64,000 nucleotides of DNA. Source: Alphaproteobacteria bacterium. GTDB taxonomy: Bacteria; Pseudomonadota; Alphaproteobacteria; Caulobacterales; Maricaulaceae. Position 1 is the first letter of the stretch. Each line of letters begins with the position of its first letter. Position numbers and translations under genes: made by a program. The notes beneath the pieces were generated by a model that was given only the letters and a program-made list of their open reading frames with translations, ran no database searches and was not told where the DNA came from. The stretch spans positions 806,001 to 870,000 of the forward strand of contig WGOD01000002.1 in assembly GCA_016124205.1 (NCBI GenBank), read 5' to 3'. This document shows, piece by piece, positions 1-8,579 of this stretch.

Positions 1-699
1 CTGCCCGAATACGGGGTGGAGGATTATCCGCGCGCCCGCGACCGGCTGATCGATATCTTCGAGCACGGGTTCGCGCCGGCCGGCGCGACCTGGGCGCCGG
101 AGCTCCTGCCGGTCCCGAAAACGACCGGCCATACCCAGGGCATGCCCGGTCACTACCTTCGAACCGCAACCGAGCTGATCAATGAGCGCGGCTATCGCGG
201 GGCGTCGGTCGACGAGATCGTCGCACAGCTGAATGTGACGAAGGGCAGTTTCTACCATCACCATGACGCCAAGGACGATCTCGTCCTCGACTGCTTCCGG
301 CAGAGCCATCTGCGCACGGCGCTGGTGCAACAGGCCGGAGTCGCTCTTGAGGGCGATCATCTGCATCGCCTCAATTCGGTGATCGCGACCCTGCTCGGGG
401 TGCAATTCTTCGGCGACTTCCCGCTGTTGCGGTCGACTGCGCTGCAGGCGCTTCCCGGCGAATGGCGCAGCGACGTGATCGAGCAGTCGGGCCGCATCGC
501 CCGGCGCTTTGCCGGCATGCTGATCGACGGGATCAATGAGGGAACGGTCCGGGCCTGCGATCCGCTGATCGCCAGCCAGGTGATCATGGCGAGCCTCAAT
601 GCCGCCTATGACCTGAAGAAATGGGCCAGCGGCATTGATGCGGACGAGGCCGTCGCACTCTACGCGTCAACGCTGACTCACGGCCTGTTCGCGGACTGA
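1..699 (+). CDS. TetR/AcrR-family regulator, 5' end outside window (probably tandem TetR)
   Basis: DNA-binding transcriptional regulator. The helix-turn-helix runs around residues 45-90 counted from codon 1 of the window and contains the motif VTKGSFYHHHDAKDDLV, typical of TetR helix 3. It is followed by an all-helical ligand-binding domain ending at LTHGLFAD. The frame is open to the window edge; a GTG at 16 could be a start, but about 45 residues precede the helix-turn-helix where TetR proteins usually have about ten. Those residues (DYPRARDRLIDIFEHGF) look like the last helix of another TetR domain, so the gene probably starts upstream and encodes two TetR halves. Target unknown. Confidence 0.8.
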   Translation: MPEYGVEDYPRARDRLIDIFEHGFAPAGATWAPELLPVPKTTGHTQGMPGHYLRTATELINERGYRGASVDEIVAQLNVTKGSFYHHHDAKDDLVLDCFRQSHLRTALVQQAGVALEGDHLHRLNSVIATLLGVQFFGDFPLLRSTALQALPGEWRSDVIEQSGRIARRFAGMLIDGINEGTVRACDPLIASQVIMASLNAAYDLKKWASGIDADEAVALYASTLTHGLFAD

Positions 700-702
700 C
701 AA

Positions 703-861
703 CTAGCGCCGCGCGATGATCCAGATGGCATGCACGATACCCGGGATATAGCCCAGGATCGTCAGGATGACGTTGATCCAGAATTGAGCCGTCAGACCCA
801 CCTGCAGGAAGACGCCGAGCGGCGGAAGCAGGATGGCGAGAATGATCCGGACAATATCCAT
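703..861 (-). CDS. Pmp3/YqaE family (UPF0057) small membrane protein
   Basis: A 52-residue protein with two hydrophobic segments and the family signature ILLPPLGVFLQVG followed by INVILTILGYIPGIVHAIWII. Members of this family (yeast Pmp3, E. coli YqaE) sit in the inner membrane and are linked to membrane potential and osmotic stress; the exact activity is unknown. I start at the ATG at 861, because the longer open frame upstream adds a non-conserved polar stretch. It is convergent with the TetR gene, with 3 bases between the stop codons. Confidence 0.9.
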   Translation of the reverse strand: MDIVRIILAILLPPLGVFLQVGLTAQFWINVILTILGYIPGIVHAIWIIARR

Positions 862-1024
862 TTTGTGTCTCTTCGCTTGCTGAAATGACGGTGCGGTCTC
901 GGCGGAAGAAACGGGCGAGGCCGGTATCAAGTTCCGAAAAAACTTGCGGGAACCGCGTCGGGTGGCCGGCGTTTCCTCATCAGGCGGGGGCCGCGTTCAA
1001 CTCCCAATTCAAGAGGGCTACCCG

Positions 1025-1369
1025 ATGACCAACCACTCCAATTTCCTGCTTTCTTCCAGCTCGATCAGCGATGACGACGTCGTCAATGCCGATGGCGACG
1101 ATCTGGGACATGTCGAGGACCTGATGATCGATCCGGTGACCGGGAAGGTCGACTACGCCGTGCTGTCCTTCGGCGGCTTCCTGGGCATTGGCGACAAGTA
1201 TTTCGCCGTCCCGTTCGACCAGTTCTCCGTCGACCGCGAGAACAAGCGCATGGTGCTCAATGTCGACAAGGAACGGCTTAAGGACGCCCCCGGGTTCGAC
1301 AAGGACGACTGGCCGGATTTTGCCGACGCGAGCTTCCGGACCCGTGTTTCGGACTTCTATTACGCCTGA
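1025..1369 (+). CDS. PRC-barrel domain protein
   Basis: A 114-residue protein with a PRC-barrel fold from about residue 10 to 80 (DDVVNADGDDLGHVEDLMID, then GKVDYAVLSFGGFLGIGDKYFAVPF). PRC-barrel proteins are small cytosolic adaptor domains also found in RimM and in photosynthetic reaction centre H subunits; stand-alone copies in proteobacteria are often stress-induced, with no defined reaction. The ATG at 1025 is preceded by AGAGGG, a fair ribosome site. A strong hairpin follows the gene, so it is probably monocistronic. Confidence 0.9.
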   Translation: MTNHSNFLLSSSSISDDDVVNADGDDLGHVEDLMIDPVTGKVDYAVLSFGGFLGIGDKYFAVPFDQFSVDRENKRMVLNVDKERLKDAPGFDKDDWPDFADASFRTRVSDFYYA

Positions 1370-1398
1370 TCCCTCCCCTTGTCGGGCGTAAACGCGAG

Positions 1399-1432
1399 CC
1401 GCGGCCTTCCTGCACGGAGGCCGCGGTTTCCG
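1399..1432 (+). terminator. Intrinsic terminator after the PRC-barrel gene
   Basis: The arms CCGCGGCCT (1399-1407) and AGGCCGCGG (1418-1426) form a 9-bp GC-only stem, extendable with one bulge, followed by TTTCCGTTT. It lies 30 bases after the PRC-barrel stop codon. Confidence 0.8.
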
Positions 1433-1473
1433 TTTCGGGGAACTGATCCACATTCAAAGGCTTTCCGGACGTC

Positions 1474-2463
1474 ATGAGCAGCCCGTCATACCTGAAACGC
1501 CACAATCTCCGCCCCACCGAGGCTGGACTCACCGCGACCGATACGTCGCAGCCCGGATGGACGCGGCGGCGGCGCGGCAAGGGGTGGAGCTTCTGCAGTA
1601 CGACCGGATCCACGCTTTCGGGTGCGAACCGGGAGCGGTGCGCTTCCCTTGCGATCCCGCCGGCCTGGCAGTCGGTGTGGATCAATCCCGATCCGCGCGG
1701 CCACATCCAGGCCTATGGGGAGGACGCCGAGGGGCGCCGCCAGTATATCTATCACCCCGACTGGCGCGAGGCGGCCGATGCCGCCAAGTTCGCCGATCTC
1801 CCGCACTTTGCGGATCGCCTGCCCCGCATGCGCACGCGAATCCGGCGCATTCTGACATCCAGCGAGGACGAACATGTCCTGGCCCTCGCGACCGTGGTCG
1901 GCCTCATGGACACCGCCGGTCTGCGGATCGGTTCGCGCCGTCACCAGGCGCGGACCGGGGCTGTGGGCGCCGTGACGCTGTGCCGGAAACATCTGCGGTT
2001 CGAAGATGATGCCGTAACGCTGCACTTCCGGGGCAAGTCCGGGAAGGACCAGCGGATTACCATCGACGCCCCCGAATTGTGCGGCGCGATCGGCCGTCTG
2101 GCCGACTCGGCCGAAGCCAGCCGGATATTCGACGGCGAAGGCCGCATGGTGCGCGAGGGCGAGGTGAATGACTTCATCCACGACATCGCCGGACTCGATT
2201 TCAGTGCCAAGGATTTCCGTACCTGGGGCGGAAGCGCGGCGGCGGCGGGTTATCTTAGACGCGCGGAAGAGCCCACGATATCCGACGCGTCCGAAGCGGC
2301 AGCGAACTGGCTCGGCAACACGCCGGCAATTGCCCGGAAGTCCTATATCCACCCGGCCGTTATCGAACAGGCCAGGACCGGTGAACGCTGGACGAAGACG
2401 GCCGGACCGTCGCGCCTGCGCGTGGACGAACGCGCCACCTACGCGCTGATCGCGAGCTGCTGA
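1474..2463 (+). CDS. DNA topoisomerase IB
   Basis: Type IB topoisomerase, which relaxes supercoils through a 3'-phosphotyrosyl nick. The N-terminal region shows the bacterial family signatures RRRRGKGWSF and IPPAWQSVWINPDPRGHIQA (residues 30-80). The catalytic domain shows LRIG with Arg151, Lys188 in FRGKSGKDQ, Arg249 in KDFRTWGGS and the tyrosine nucleophile Tyr291 in ARKSYIHP. At 329 aa it is slightly shorter than many homologues. The segment after LRIG (SRRHQARTGAVGAVTLC) differs from the usual NEEYA motif but keeps the reading frame. Probably functional. Confidence 0.93.
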   Translation: MSSPSYLKRHNLRPTEAGLTATDTSQPGWTRRRRGKGWSFCSTTGSTLSGANRERCASLAIPPAWQSVWINPDPRGHIQAYGEDAEGRRQYIYHPDWREAADAAKFADLPHFADRLPRMRTRIRRILTSSEDEHVLALATVVGLMDTAGLRIGSRRHQARTGAVGAVTLCRKHLRFEDDAVTLHFRGKSGKDQRITIDAPELCGAIGRLADSAEASRIFDGEGRMVREGEVNDFIHDIAGLDFSAKDFRTWGGSAAAAGYLRRAEEPTISDASEAAANWLGNTPAIARKSYIHPAVIEQARTGERWTKTAGPSRLRVDERATYALIASC

Positions 2464-2557
2464 ACGGCCACGCATGCCGACTTGCGCTATTTCGCGAATG
2501 AACAGGCCTCCCGAAGGGCAGTGGAACCGCACCTGCCGCCAGATCGTTCGGAACAGC

Positions 2558-2965
2558 ATGAGGATCATCGCAATTCTTCTCGCCGGCCTGCTTGTGTCCG
2601 GATGCGACCTACCCCGCGATCAGCGCGGCACGCTCGACGCGGTGCGCGGCGGTACGCTGACCGCGGCACTGGCCGGGCCGGAGTCGATCCGGGATTCCGA
2701 GCGCAGGCATCTCGAAGCCTTCGCGCAGTCTTTGGGCGCCACGCTGGAGATTCGCGAGGTCGATCTTCACGAGGCGATCGACGCGCTTGAACACACCGAG
2801 ATCCAGATCGTCGCCGGCTTGCCGAAGTCGTCTCCTTTCCGGCGCCTCGCGCGGAGCCGCACCTACCGCGCGGCGGACGGCGAATCACGCGTCTGGGCCG
2901 TTCCGCCCGGCGAGAACGCATTGCTGATCGAGGTGAACCGCCAGCTGGGAGCCGAAACGCAATGA
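2558..2965 (+). CDS. Lipoprotein resembling a small solute-binding-like domain
   Basis: 135 residues beginning MRIIAILLAGLLVSGCDL, a signal peptide with lipobox LVSGC and Cys16 as the lipidated residue. The mature part (GGTLTAALAGPESI, ATLEIREVDLHEAIDALEH, EIQIVAGLPKSSPFRR) resembles one lobe of an extracellular solute-binding protein family 3 domain but is far too short for a full one. The stop overlaps the start of the cation transporter by 4 bases (ATGA), so the two are co-translated and the lipoprotein may present or sense its substrate; that is inference. I chose the ATG at 2558 because a longer upstream start hides the signal peptide. Confidence 0.7.
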   Translation: MRIIAILLAGLLVSGCDLPRDQRGTLDAVRGGTLTAALAGPESIRDSERRHLEAFAQSLGATLEIREVDLHEAIDALEHTEIQIVAGLPKSSPFRRLARSRTYRAADGESRVWAVPPGENALLIEVNRQLGAETQ

Positions 2966-3915
2966 CCGAGCCTGCACCGGCGTACCCGAAGGAAATCCAG
3001 GATTCCCTGAAGCGCGCTGTCCGGCTGGAATGGTGGACGCTCTTCTGGCTGGCGCTGATCGTGGCGATGATGGGATTTGCCGCAGGGGGCTCGCAGGCTT
3101 TCCGCACTGCATGGATCGAGGACATACTGTCGCTGCTCGCCCCGGCCCTGTTTCTGGTCTCCAGAACCGTTGAAAAATTCAGGCCTACCAAGGGCTTTCC
3201 CTACGGTTTTCTTCGCGCCGATTCGCTCGCCTTCTTTTTCGCCGCAGCAGCCCTGACGGCGATCGGACTCTTCCTGCTTTACGAGGGCGGGAAGACGCTG
3301 ATCACCGGTGAACATCCCAGTGTCGGCTCGATCATGATGTTCGGCCGTGAAGTCTGGTTGGGCTGGGTGATGATGACGGCACTGGCGCTGTCCGTCATTC
3401 CGCCGGTCATCCTCGGCCGGAAAAAGCGCAAAATCGCGAAGACACTCCGAGACAAGGTCCTTTTTACGGACGCCGACACCAATGCCGCGGACTGGCAGAC
3501 CGGCGTGGCCGGCATGCTGGGCATTCTGGGAATCGCACTCGGCTTCTGGTGGGCCGACGCCCTGATGGCCGTGCTGATCTCGCTCTCCGTGCTCAAAGAT
3601 GGCTTACAGGGTATCCGCATCTCGACGATCAGCCTTCTCGACGGCGCGCCGCGAAAGCTCGGCTCGCTGGACATTGACGAGGATGCGCAGGCCGTCATCG
3701 ACCGGCTCGGCGCACGCTATGACGATGTGCGCGTGCAAATCCGCGAAACGGGAAGGTATTTCCGGGTGACGATCGAACCGTCGGGATCGGCGCATCTGCC
3801 GGTAGGAATGGCGAAAACGCTGATCGACAACGATGCCTGGCGCCTGATCGAGGTGGCCGAGGCCGTCCGCGACGAATGGCCCGATCCTCGCGATCCCGCA
3901 AAGCCGCGCGGCTGA
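2962..3915 (+). CDS. Cation diffusion facilitator (CDF) family transporter
   Basis: A 317-residue inner-membrane transporter with about six membrane segments (residues 25-215) and a C-terminal cytosolic domain. The family is recognised by FPYGFLRADS after TM2 and by the late-TM segment FWWADALMAVLISLSVLKDG. CDF proteins export divalent metals by proton antiport. The usual HxxxD or DxxxD metal pairs of TM2 and TM5 are not obvious: the aligned segments read WIEDILSLLAP and DTNAADW. Substrate is therefore uncertain and may not be zinc. Starts inside the stop of the lipoprotein gene. Confidence 0.82.
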   Translation: MTEPAPAYPKEIQDSLKRAVRLEWWTLFWLALIVAMMGFAAGGSQAFRTAWIEDILSLLAPALFLVSRTVEKFRPTKGFPYGFLRADSLAFFFAAAALTAIGLFLLYEGGKTLITGEHPSVGSIMMFGREVWLGWVMMTALALSVIPPVILGRKKRKIAKTLRDKVLFTDADTNAADWQTGVAGMLGILGIALGFWWADALMAVLISLSVLKDGLQGIRISTISLLDGAPRKLGSLDIDEDAQAVIDRLGARYDDVRVQIRETGRYFRVTIEPSGSAHLPVGMAKTLIDNDAWRLIEVAEAVRDEWPDPRDPAKPRG

Positions 3916-5277
3916 TCACTCCACCGGGTTCTTGTGGTCGAGCAAGTCTTCCTGGTCGCGCTCGGCGCGTTCCTCGATCACCTTGCGCTCCAGATATCGG
4001 TCGGGCGTGACATCGGCCGGCTCGCCGGCGGACCGGACCGGTTCGCGTTGCGGCGGTTTCGGCTTCGGGGCGGGGGCAGTCCGGGTCTGCAAGGCGTCTC
4101 CGACCGGTGCGTCGAAACGCAGGCGGTAGATCGGCTCGGGCAGGGTGAAGCCATCTTCCTCCAGGACCGTCTTGGCTGCCCGGATGGCCAGGCTGCGCGC
4201 CTTCAGGAAATCCGTATCGGTCTGGTCGACCCAGCCGGTGAAACTCAGGACGATGGACGAATCCCCGACCTTCACGATCACCGCATTCGGTGCCGGGTCG
4301 CCGAGCACGAAATCGAGACGGGTGATCGCCTTGAGACCGGTGTCCATCGCCGCGACGGGATCGTCCTCCGCATCGACGCCGAGCTCGAATTCGAAGCGCC
4401 GTTCCGGATTGCGCGTGTAGTTCAGGATGATGCCCTTGAAGACCTCAGCGTTGGGGATGCGGAGGTGATTGCCATCGAGTGTCATCAGAACCGTTGCGCG
4501 CGAGGTCAGCCTGACGACGACACCCTCGCGATCATTGATCACAACGTGGTCCTGTGCCCGGAAGGGCTGACGGACGCTGAGAAGGATGCTCGCGATATAG
4601 TTCTCGATCGTGTCCCGGACGGCGAATCCGAGCGCCAGGCCGATAATGCCGGCCACACCCGCCAGTGCGCCCAGCAGAGCGGTCGCGCCGAGCATGCCGA
4701 GCGCCACGAAGACGGCCAGGGCGAAGGCAAAGACCCGCACGGTCTGCGACAACAACCGGCCCAGAAAGGGATTGGGCGCTGCCCGATTCCAGAATCCGCG
4801 CCATGACGCCAGAAGATGCCCGGCGAGCAGAATGAGGCAGAACACTGCCAGCACGATCGCATAGACCGGCCAGGATCGCGCCAGCCGGGTCAGGAATTGC
4901 TGCGTGTCCAGAACGAAGGGCGAGACATTACCCTCGATGTCGAGCGTACGTTCGATCCCGTCCTCGACCGTGACGACACCCGAAACGCGTCGCGCGATGG
5001 AGACCGCCCGGTCGCCGGCCGCGTCGGTCGCGGTCTCGCCCGACAGGAAGACGACGCCCCGGCGGACGGACACGTCGACCCGCTCAAGCGAGGGGATTTC
5101 CGCGTAGATCTGCTCGAGACGCTGCGCGATGGCGGTATCGTCTTCCGCTTCGGCACCGAGCGTGATGGCCGGTTCCTCTCCCGACTGCCAGGCGTGGGAT
5201 GCCGCCGGGACGAGGAGAATGAGAAGAAGAGCGGCGAGGCCGCCAAGACAGGCGCACGGAATGTTTTGCAACTTCAT
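3916..5277 (-). CDS. BON domain-containing MscS-type mechanosensitive channel
   Basis: 453 residues. A signal peptide is followed by a periplasmic BON domain (around residues 45-105, RLEQIYAEIPSLERVDVSVRRG), then three membrane segments, with the pore helix region GALAGVAGIIGLALGFAVRD, then the MscS beta domain with YTRNPERRFEFELGVD. MscS channels open under membrane tension and release solutes on osmotic downshock; the BON domain may bind the envelope. The C-terminus is a charged, proline-rich tail. The ATG at 5277 is preferred over a TTG at 5292. Convergent with the CDF gene: the stops abut as TGATCA. Confidence 0.9.
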   Translation of the reverse strand: MKLQNIPCACLGGLAALLLILLVPAASHAWQSGEEPAITLGAEAEDDTAIAQRLEQIYAEIPSLERVDVSVRRGVVFLSGETATDAAGDRAVSIARRVSGVVTVEDGIERTLDIEGNVSPFVLDTQQFLTRLARSWPVYAIVLAVFCLILLAGHLLASWRGFWNRAAPNPFLGRLLSQTVRVFAFALAVFVALGMLGATALLGALAGVAGIIGLALGFAVRDTIENYIASILLSVRQPFRAQDHVVINDREGVVVRLTSRATVLMTLDGNHLRIPNAEVFKGIILNYTRNPERRFEFELGVDAEDDPVAAMDTGLKAITRLDFVLGDPAPNAVIVKVGDSSIVLSFTGWVDQTDTDFLKARSLAIRAAKTVLEEDGFTLPEPIYRLRFDAPVGDALQTRTAPAPKPKPPQREPVRSAGEPADVTPDRYLERKVIEERAERDQEDLLDHKNPVE

Positions 5278-5324
5278 GGGATTCAAACGCAATCACATGC
5301 GCGTGGTTCCCGCCAGAAAAGGAA

Positions 5325-5352
5325 CGCGCCGGAAGCTTTCGCTTCCGGCGCG
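5325..5352 (-). terminator. Intrinsic terminator of the secreted-protein gene
   Basis: A perfect 12-bp stem CGCGCCGGAAGC (5325-5336) / GCTTCCGGCGCG (5341-5352) with loop TTTC. On the minus strand it is followed by TTCCTTTTC. It lies downstream of the minus-strand gene ending at 5422, between it and the MscS gene. Confidence 0.85.
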
Positions 5353-5421
5353 CGATCCGTCCGATATCTCCCTGACCCGTTTTGCCGAGGATGCGCCGGG
5401 TCCCCCGATACCGATCGGAAC

Positions 5422-5946
5422 TTATTCCCCCGCGGTTTCCGCCGGAGCCGCTTCCACTGGAGCGGTTTCCATCGGAGCCGCTTCGGTCGGCGCGGTTTCG
5501 GCCGGCATGGCCGCTGCGGCAGCCGCCATTTCCGCTTCGCGGCGCAGAACATTGTCGCAGTCGCGGCCCTGGTAGAGACCGTTGAGGTAATACCAGCGGC
5601 GTTCGGCGACCTGGCGGCGCGCCTCTTCCTGCTCGGCCCGGGCCCGCGCCGCGCGCCCGAAAAGGCCGCCGACCGCACCGATGCCCGGAATGGCATCCGC
5701 CGCGCCGGAGCGCAGTGCGCCCTGCATGGCCAGGCTGGTCATCGAATTGATCGCCGCTTCGCTGCCGAAAAGTCCCGCTTCGGGCACACCGCCCAGAATC
5801 TCGCTTTGCTCATTGGCGGCGATGATGACATCGCGGCAGGTCATGCTGGTATCACCCATAAGGATGACCTGGCTCTGCATCTGGGCTTCGGCACCAGCGG
5901 CCGTGACGATCGCCGCAAGCGCGGCGGTGGCTACAAGCATTTTCAT
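5422..5946 (-). CDS. Secreted hypothetical protein with Ala/Glu/Pro-rich tail
   Basis: 174 residues with a clear signal peptide (MKMLVATAALAAIVTAAGAEA). The mature part has two cysteines (TCRDV and GRDCDN) that could form a disulfide, a glycine-rich hydrophobic stretch around residues 70-95 (ADAIPGIGAVGGLFGRAARA), and a C-terminal tail repeating AAPMETAPVEAAPAET. A good ribosome site (GGGAGGA) precedes the ATG. I do not recognise the family. It diverges from the histidine kinase operon. Confidence 0.75.
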   Translation of the reverse strand: MKMLVATAALAAIVTAAGAEAQMQSQVILMGDTSMTCRDVIIAANEQSEILGGVPEAGLFGSEAAINSMTSLAMQGALRSGAADAIPGIGAVGGLFGRAARARAEQEEARRQVAERRWYYLNGLYQGRDCDNVLRREAEMAAAAAAMPAETAPTEAAPMETAPVEAAPAETAGE

Positions 5947-6092
5947 GGGGTGTCCTCCCTGTCTGTCGAAGCAAGGCTTACGAAACAGGGGCTTGTGGGT
6001 GTATCCCCGGTTCAGGGGAGGTCACGCCGGACCGTGAAGGCTGTATGACGGTCGGGCGGGACAATCCAGGTGCGGGAGGAGAACAGAACGGC

Positions 6093-7940
6093 ATGACCCG
6101 ATTGCGGGCCTTCAATACGCCGGGCTTCCGGCTGGGTGCGGTCCTGTTCACCGGGATCGGGCTGGCCGTTCTCGTTCTGGCGACGGTGATGAGCAGTCCC
6201 ACGGCCGACGGTACCGACCGGTTCCTGCCGCCTGTACAGTCACTCTGGAGTCTTGGCGTCGGATTTCTGGCCTTCGTGATCTCCGGATGGGTCTGGGCCT
6301 TGCGGCCGCGCGACCTGCCCAACGTCGTCTTCCTGATCAGCGGTATGGCGACTCTGTCGTTCACCTTTGGTGCCGCGCTGTACGGGGGCGGGGCCTATCT
6401 CTTGCCGTCCTGGGTCCGGGAAACGGCCTTCTATCTGAATGTCGGCGGCGCGACGGGCTTCGGCATCGCGATGATCTGCCTGTTCCTGATCTATCCGGTT
6501 CGGATACCGGGCTGGCGCTGGTTCGCGATCGCAACCCTGGTGATCTTCGCGGGATGGACCGTGATCGCCGTGACCCGTCCGAGCGAAGGGCACCCGGTCA
6601 CGCTGGTCGAGATGCTCTGCATCGTGGCGATGATCGCGGTGCAATTCTTCGCGACCCGCGGCGATCCGAAGGGGCGGGCGATCCTGATCTGGTTCGGCGT
6701 CTCGGTGGTGCTCGGCGCGGGCAGTTTCATTCTGCTCGTCGCACTTCCCAACACCTTCCTGAAGCCATCGGTCATCCTCGCAGAGTACGCCTTCGCCTTC
6801 TTCCTGATCATCTATCTGGGGGTCGCAGCCGGGCTTCGGCGCTATCGCCTGTTCGAGCTGGAGGAATGGTCCTTCCGGGTGCTGTTCTATGCCATGGGCG
6901 CGGTCTTCCTGATCGCCCTTGATGCCGGGCTGATCTTCCTCCTGTCGCTCGGGCAGATCGAAGCGCTCAGCGTCTCGCTCCTGCTCGTCGCCTTCCTCTA
7001 CCTGCCTTTCCGGGACGTGCTGTTCCGCCGCTTCCTTCGGCGCAAGGCGCTGACCGAGCAGGCCATGTTCCAGGCGGTTCTCGGTGTCGCCTTCGATGCG
7101 TCGGAAACCGTGCGGGCCGAGCGCTGGACCGGTCTCTGGCAAACGCTGTTCGACCCGCTCGAAGTCGCCACCGTGGTGCCCGGCCCGGTCGCCGCGACGA
7201 TCGCGGAGGAGGGCGCGGAACTGATCATCCCGGCCTCGGCGCAATTACCGGCCCTGCGCCTGCGCCATCCCTGGCAGGGGCGCGGCCTGTTCGCGCCGCG
7301 TCACCAGAAGCTGGCCGAGGAAGTCAGCGGGCTGATGCGCCATGCCGAGCAGGGCCGGCGGGCCTATGACCGCGGCGTGGCCGAGGAACGCGTCCGTATC
7401 GCGCGCGACATGCATGACAATATCGGCGCGCAGCTGCTCGGTGCGCTGCACAGCACCGAACCGGAACGCAAGAACACCATGATCCGCGAAACGCTGACCG
7501 ATCTGCGCGAGATCATCAACAATGCGCCCCGCGCGGCACAGGATTTCGACGAGGCGCTCGCCGATTTGCGCGCAGAGAGCGCCGAGCGGCTGGCGGCGGC
7601 CGAGGTCCGGCTCAGCTGGACGGTGGAGGGGGAAGCCCCTTCCCTTTCGCCCCATGTCGCCCATGCCTTGCGGTCGATCGTGCGCGAAGCCGTCAGCAAT
7701 GTGATCAAGCATGCGGGGGCGGATGCGATGGAGATCCGGATCGTCGCCGACGAGCGCGGACTCGGCATCACCATCCGCGACAATGGAAGGGGCTTCAACG
7801 CCTCGCAGGTCAATGGCGGCCACGGCCTCGTCAATCTGCGCGCCCGCGTCGAGGGGCTGAACGGGGCGATCGAGATCACGCCGGCCGAGTCCGGCACGGC
7901 GATCGATGTCCGCCTGCCGATGGAGGAGACACGCCCATGA
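6093..7940 (+). CDS. Membrane sensor histidine kinase, HisKA_3 (NarX/LiaS-like) class
   Basis: 615 residues: an N-terminal half with several membrane helices (about residues 10-310), a linker, a HisKA_3 dimerisation box AEERVRIARDMHDNIGAQ with phospho-acceptor His441, and an HATPase_c domain with the N box (REAVSNVIKHA) and G boxes (DNGRGF, GGHGLVNLRARV). It should autophosphorylate in response to a membrane or envelope signal and pass the phosphate to the response regulator that overlaps its stop by 4 bases. Start chosen at 6093 because GGGAGGAG lies about 11 bases before it. The signal is unknown; the sensor part resembles multi-TM sensors rather than a periplasmic domain. Confidence 0.9.
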   Translation: MTRLRAFNTPGFRLGAVLFTGIGLAVLVLATVMSSPTADGTDRFLPPVQSLWSLGVGFLAFVISGWVWALRPRDLPNVVFLISGMATLSFTFGAALYGGGAYLLPSWVRETAFYLNVGGATGFGIAMICLFLIYPVRIPGWRWFAIATLVIFAGWTVIAVTRPSEGHPVTLVEMLCIVAMIAVQFFATRGDPKGRAILIWFGVSVVLGAGSFILLVALPNTFLKPSVILAEYAFAFFLIIYLGVAAGLRRYRLFELEEWSFRVLFYAMGAVFLIALDAGLIFLLSLGQIEALSVSLLLVAFLYLPFRDVLFRRFLRRKALTEQAMFQAVLGVAFDASETVRAERWTGLWQTLFDPLEVATVVPGPVAATIAEEGAELIIPASAQLPALRLRHPWQGRGLFAPRHQKLAEEVSGLMRHAEQGRRAYDRGVAEERVRIARDMHDNIGAQLLGALHSTEPERKNTMIRETLTDLREIINNAPRAAQDFDEALADLRAESAERLAAAEVRLSWTVEGEAPSLSPHVAHALRSIVREAVSNVIKHAGADAMEIRIVADERGLGITIRDNGRGFNASQVNGGHGLVNLRARVEGLNGAIEITPAESGTAIDVRLPMEETRP

Positions 7941-8575
7941 AACGCGCCCTGATCGTGGAGGACGTTCCGGAAACGCGGAACTGGCTACAGGAGCTGGTGA
8001 CGGGAGCCTTTCCCGATTGCCAAATCGAAGGGCAGGCCACGGTGCGCGGCGCCGTTGCGGCGGCGGAAGCCGGCCGGTTCGATCTCGCCCTCATCGATCT
8101 CGGCCTGCCCGATGGGTCGGGACTCGACGTCCTGCGGAAGCTGAAAGCGATCTCGCCTGAAACGACCGCCATCGTGACCACCGTCATGGGCGACGATGCC
8201 CATATCGTCGGCGCACTGGCCGCAGGTGCCGAAGGCTATCTACTGAAGGAAACACCGCCCGACCTGCTGCATCGTCAGCTCGTCCAGCTGGCCGACGGCA
8301 TCCCGGCGATCTCGCCGTCGATCGCGCGGCGCATCATGGAGCATTTCCGCTTCACCGGGCCGGCTGCCGAACCGGACGACCAGCTGACGGGCCGGGAGAA
8401 AGAGGTTCTGACCCTGATCGCACGCGGCCTCAGGAATGCCGACGTGGCCTATGCGCTCGGCCTCGCCGAGAGTACGGTGGCCAGTCACATCAAGGCGATC
8501 TACCGCAAGCTGGGGATCGGCTCCCGCGCCGAGGCGGCGTGGCACGCCACTCGCCTCGGTCTCGGGCATTCGTGA
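7937..8575 (+). CDS. NarL/FixJ-type response regulator
   Basis: 212 residues: receiver domain with acidic pocket (VEDVPE), phospho-acceptor Asp54 in LALIDLGLPDGSG and the conserved Lys in LLKETPP, then a LuxR-type helix-turn-helix from about residue 148 (LTGREKEVLTLIARGLRN ... AESTVASHIKAIYRKLGI). Its ATG lies in the stop of the sensor kinase (ATGA overlap), so the two form a two-component pair. Targets cannot be read from the sequence. Confidence 0.93.
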   Translation: MKRALIVEDVPETRNWLQELVTGAFPDCQIEGQATVRGAVAAAEAGRFDLALIDLGLPDGSGLDVLRKLKAISPETTAIVTTVMGDDAHIVGALAAGAEGYLLKETPPDLLHRQLVQLADGIPAISPSIARRIMEHFRFTGPAAEPDDQLTGREKEVLTLIARGLRNADVAYALGLAESTVASHIKAIYRKLGIGSRAEAAWHATRLGLGHS

Positions 8576-8579
8576 GGCG

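Noticed and set aside
6004-6037. Inverted repeats TCCCC/GGGGA and TCACG/CGTGA before the sensor kinase
   Set aside because: Arms are only 5 bp, too short to call as a feature alone; mentioned only as a possible site in a finding.
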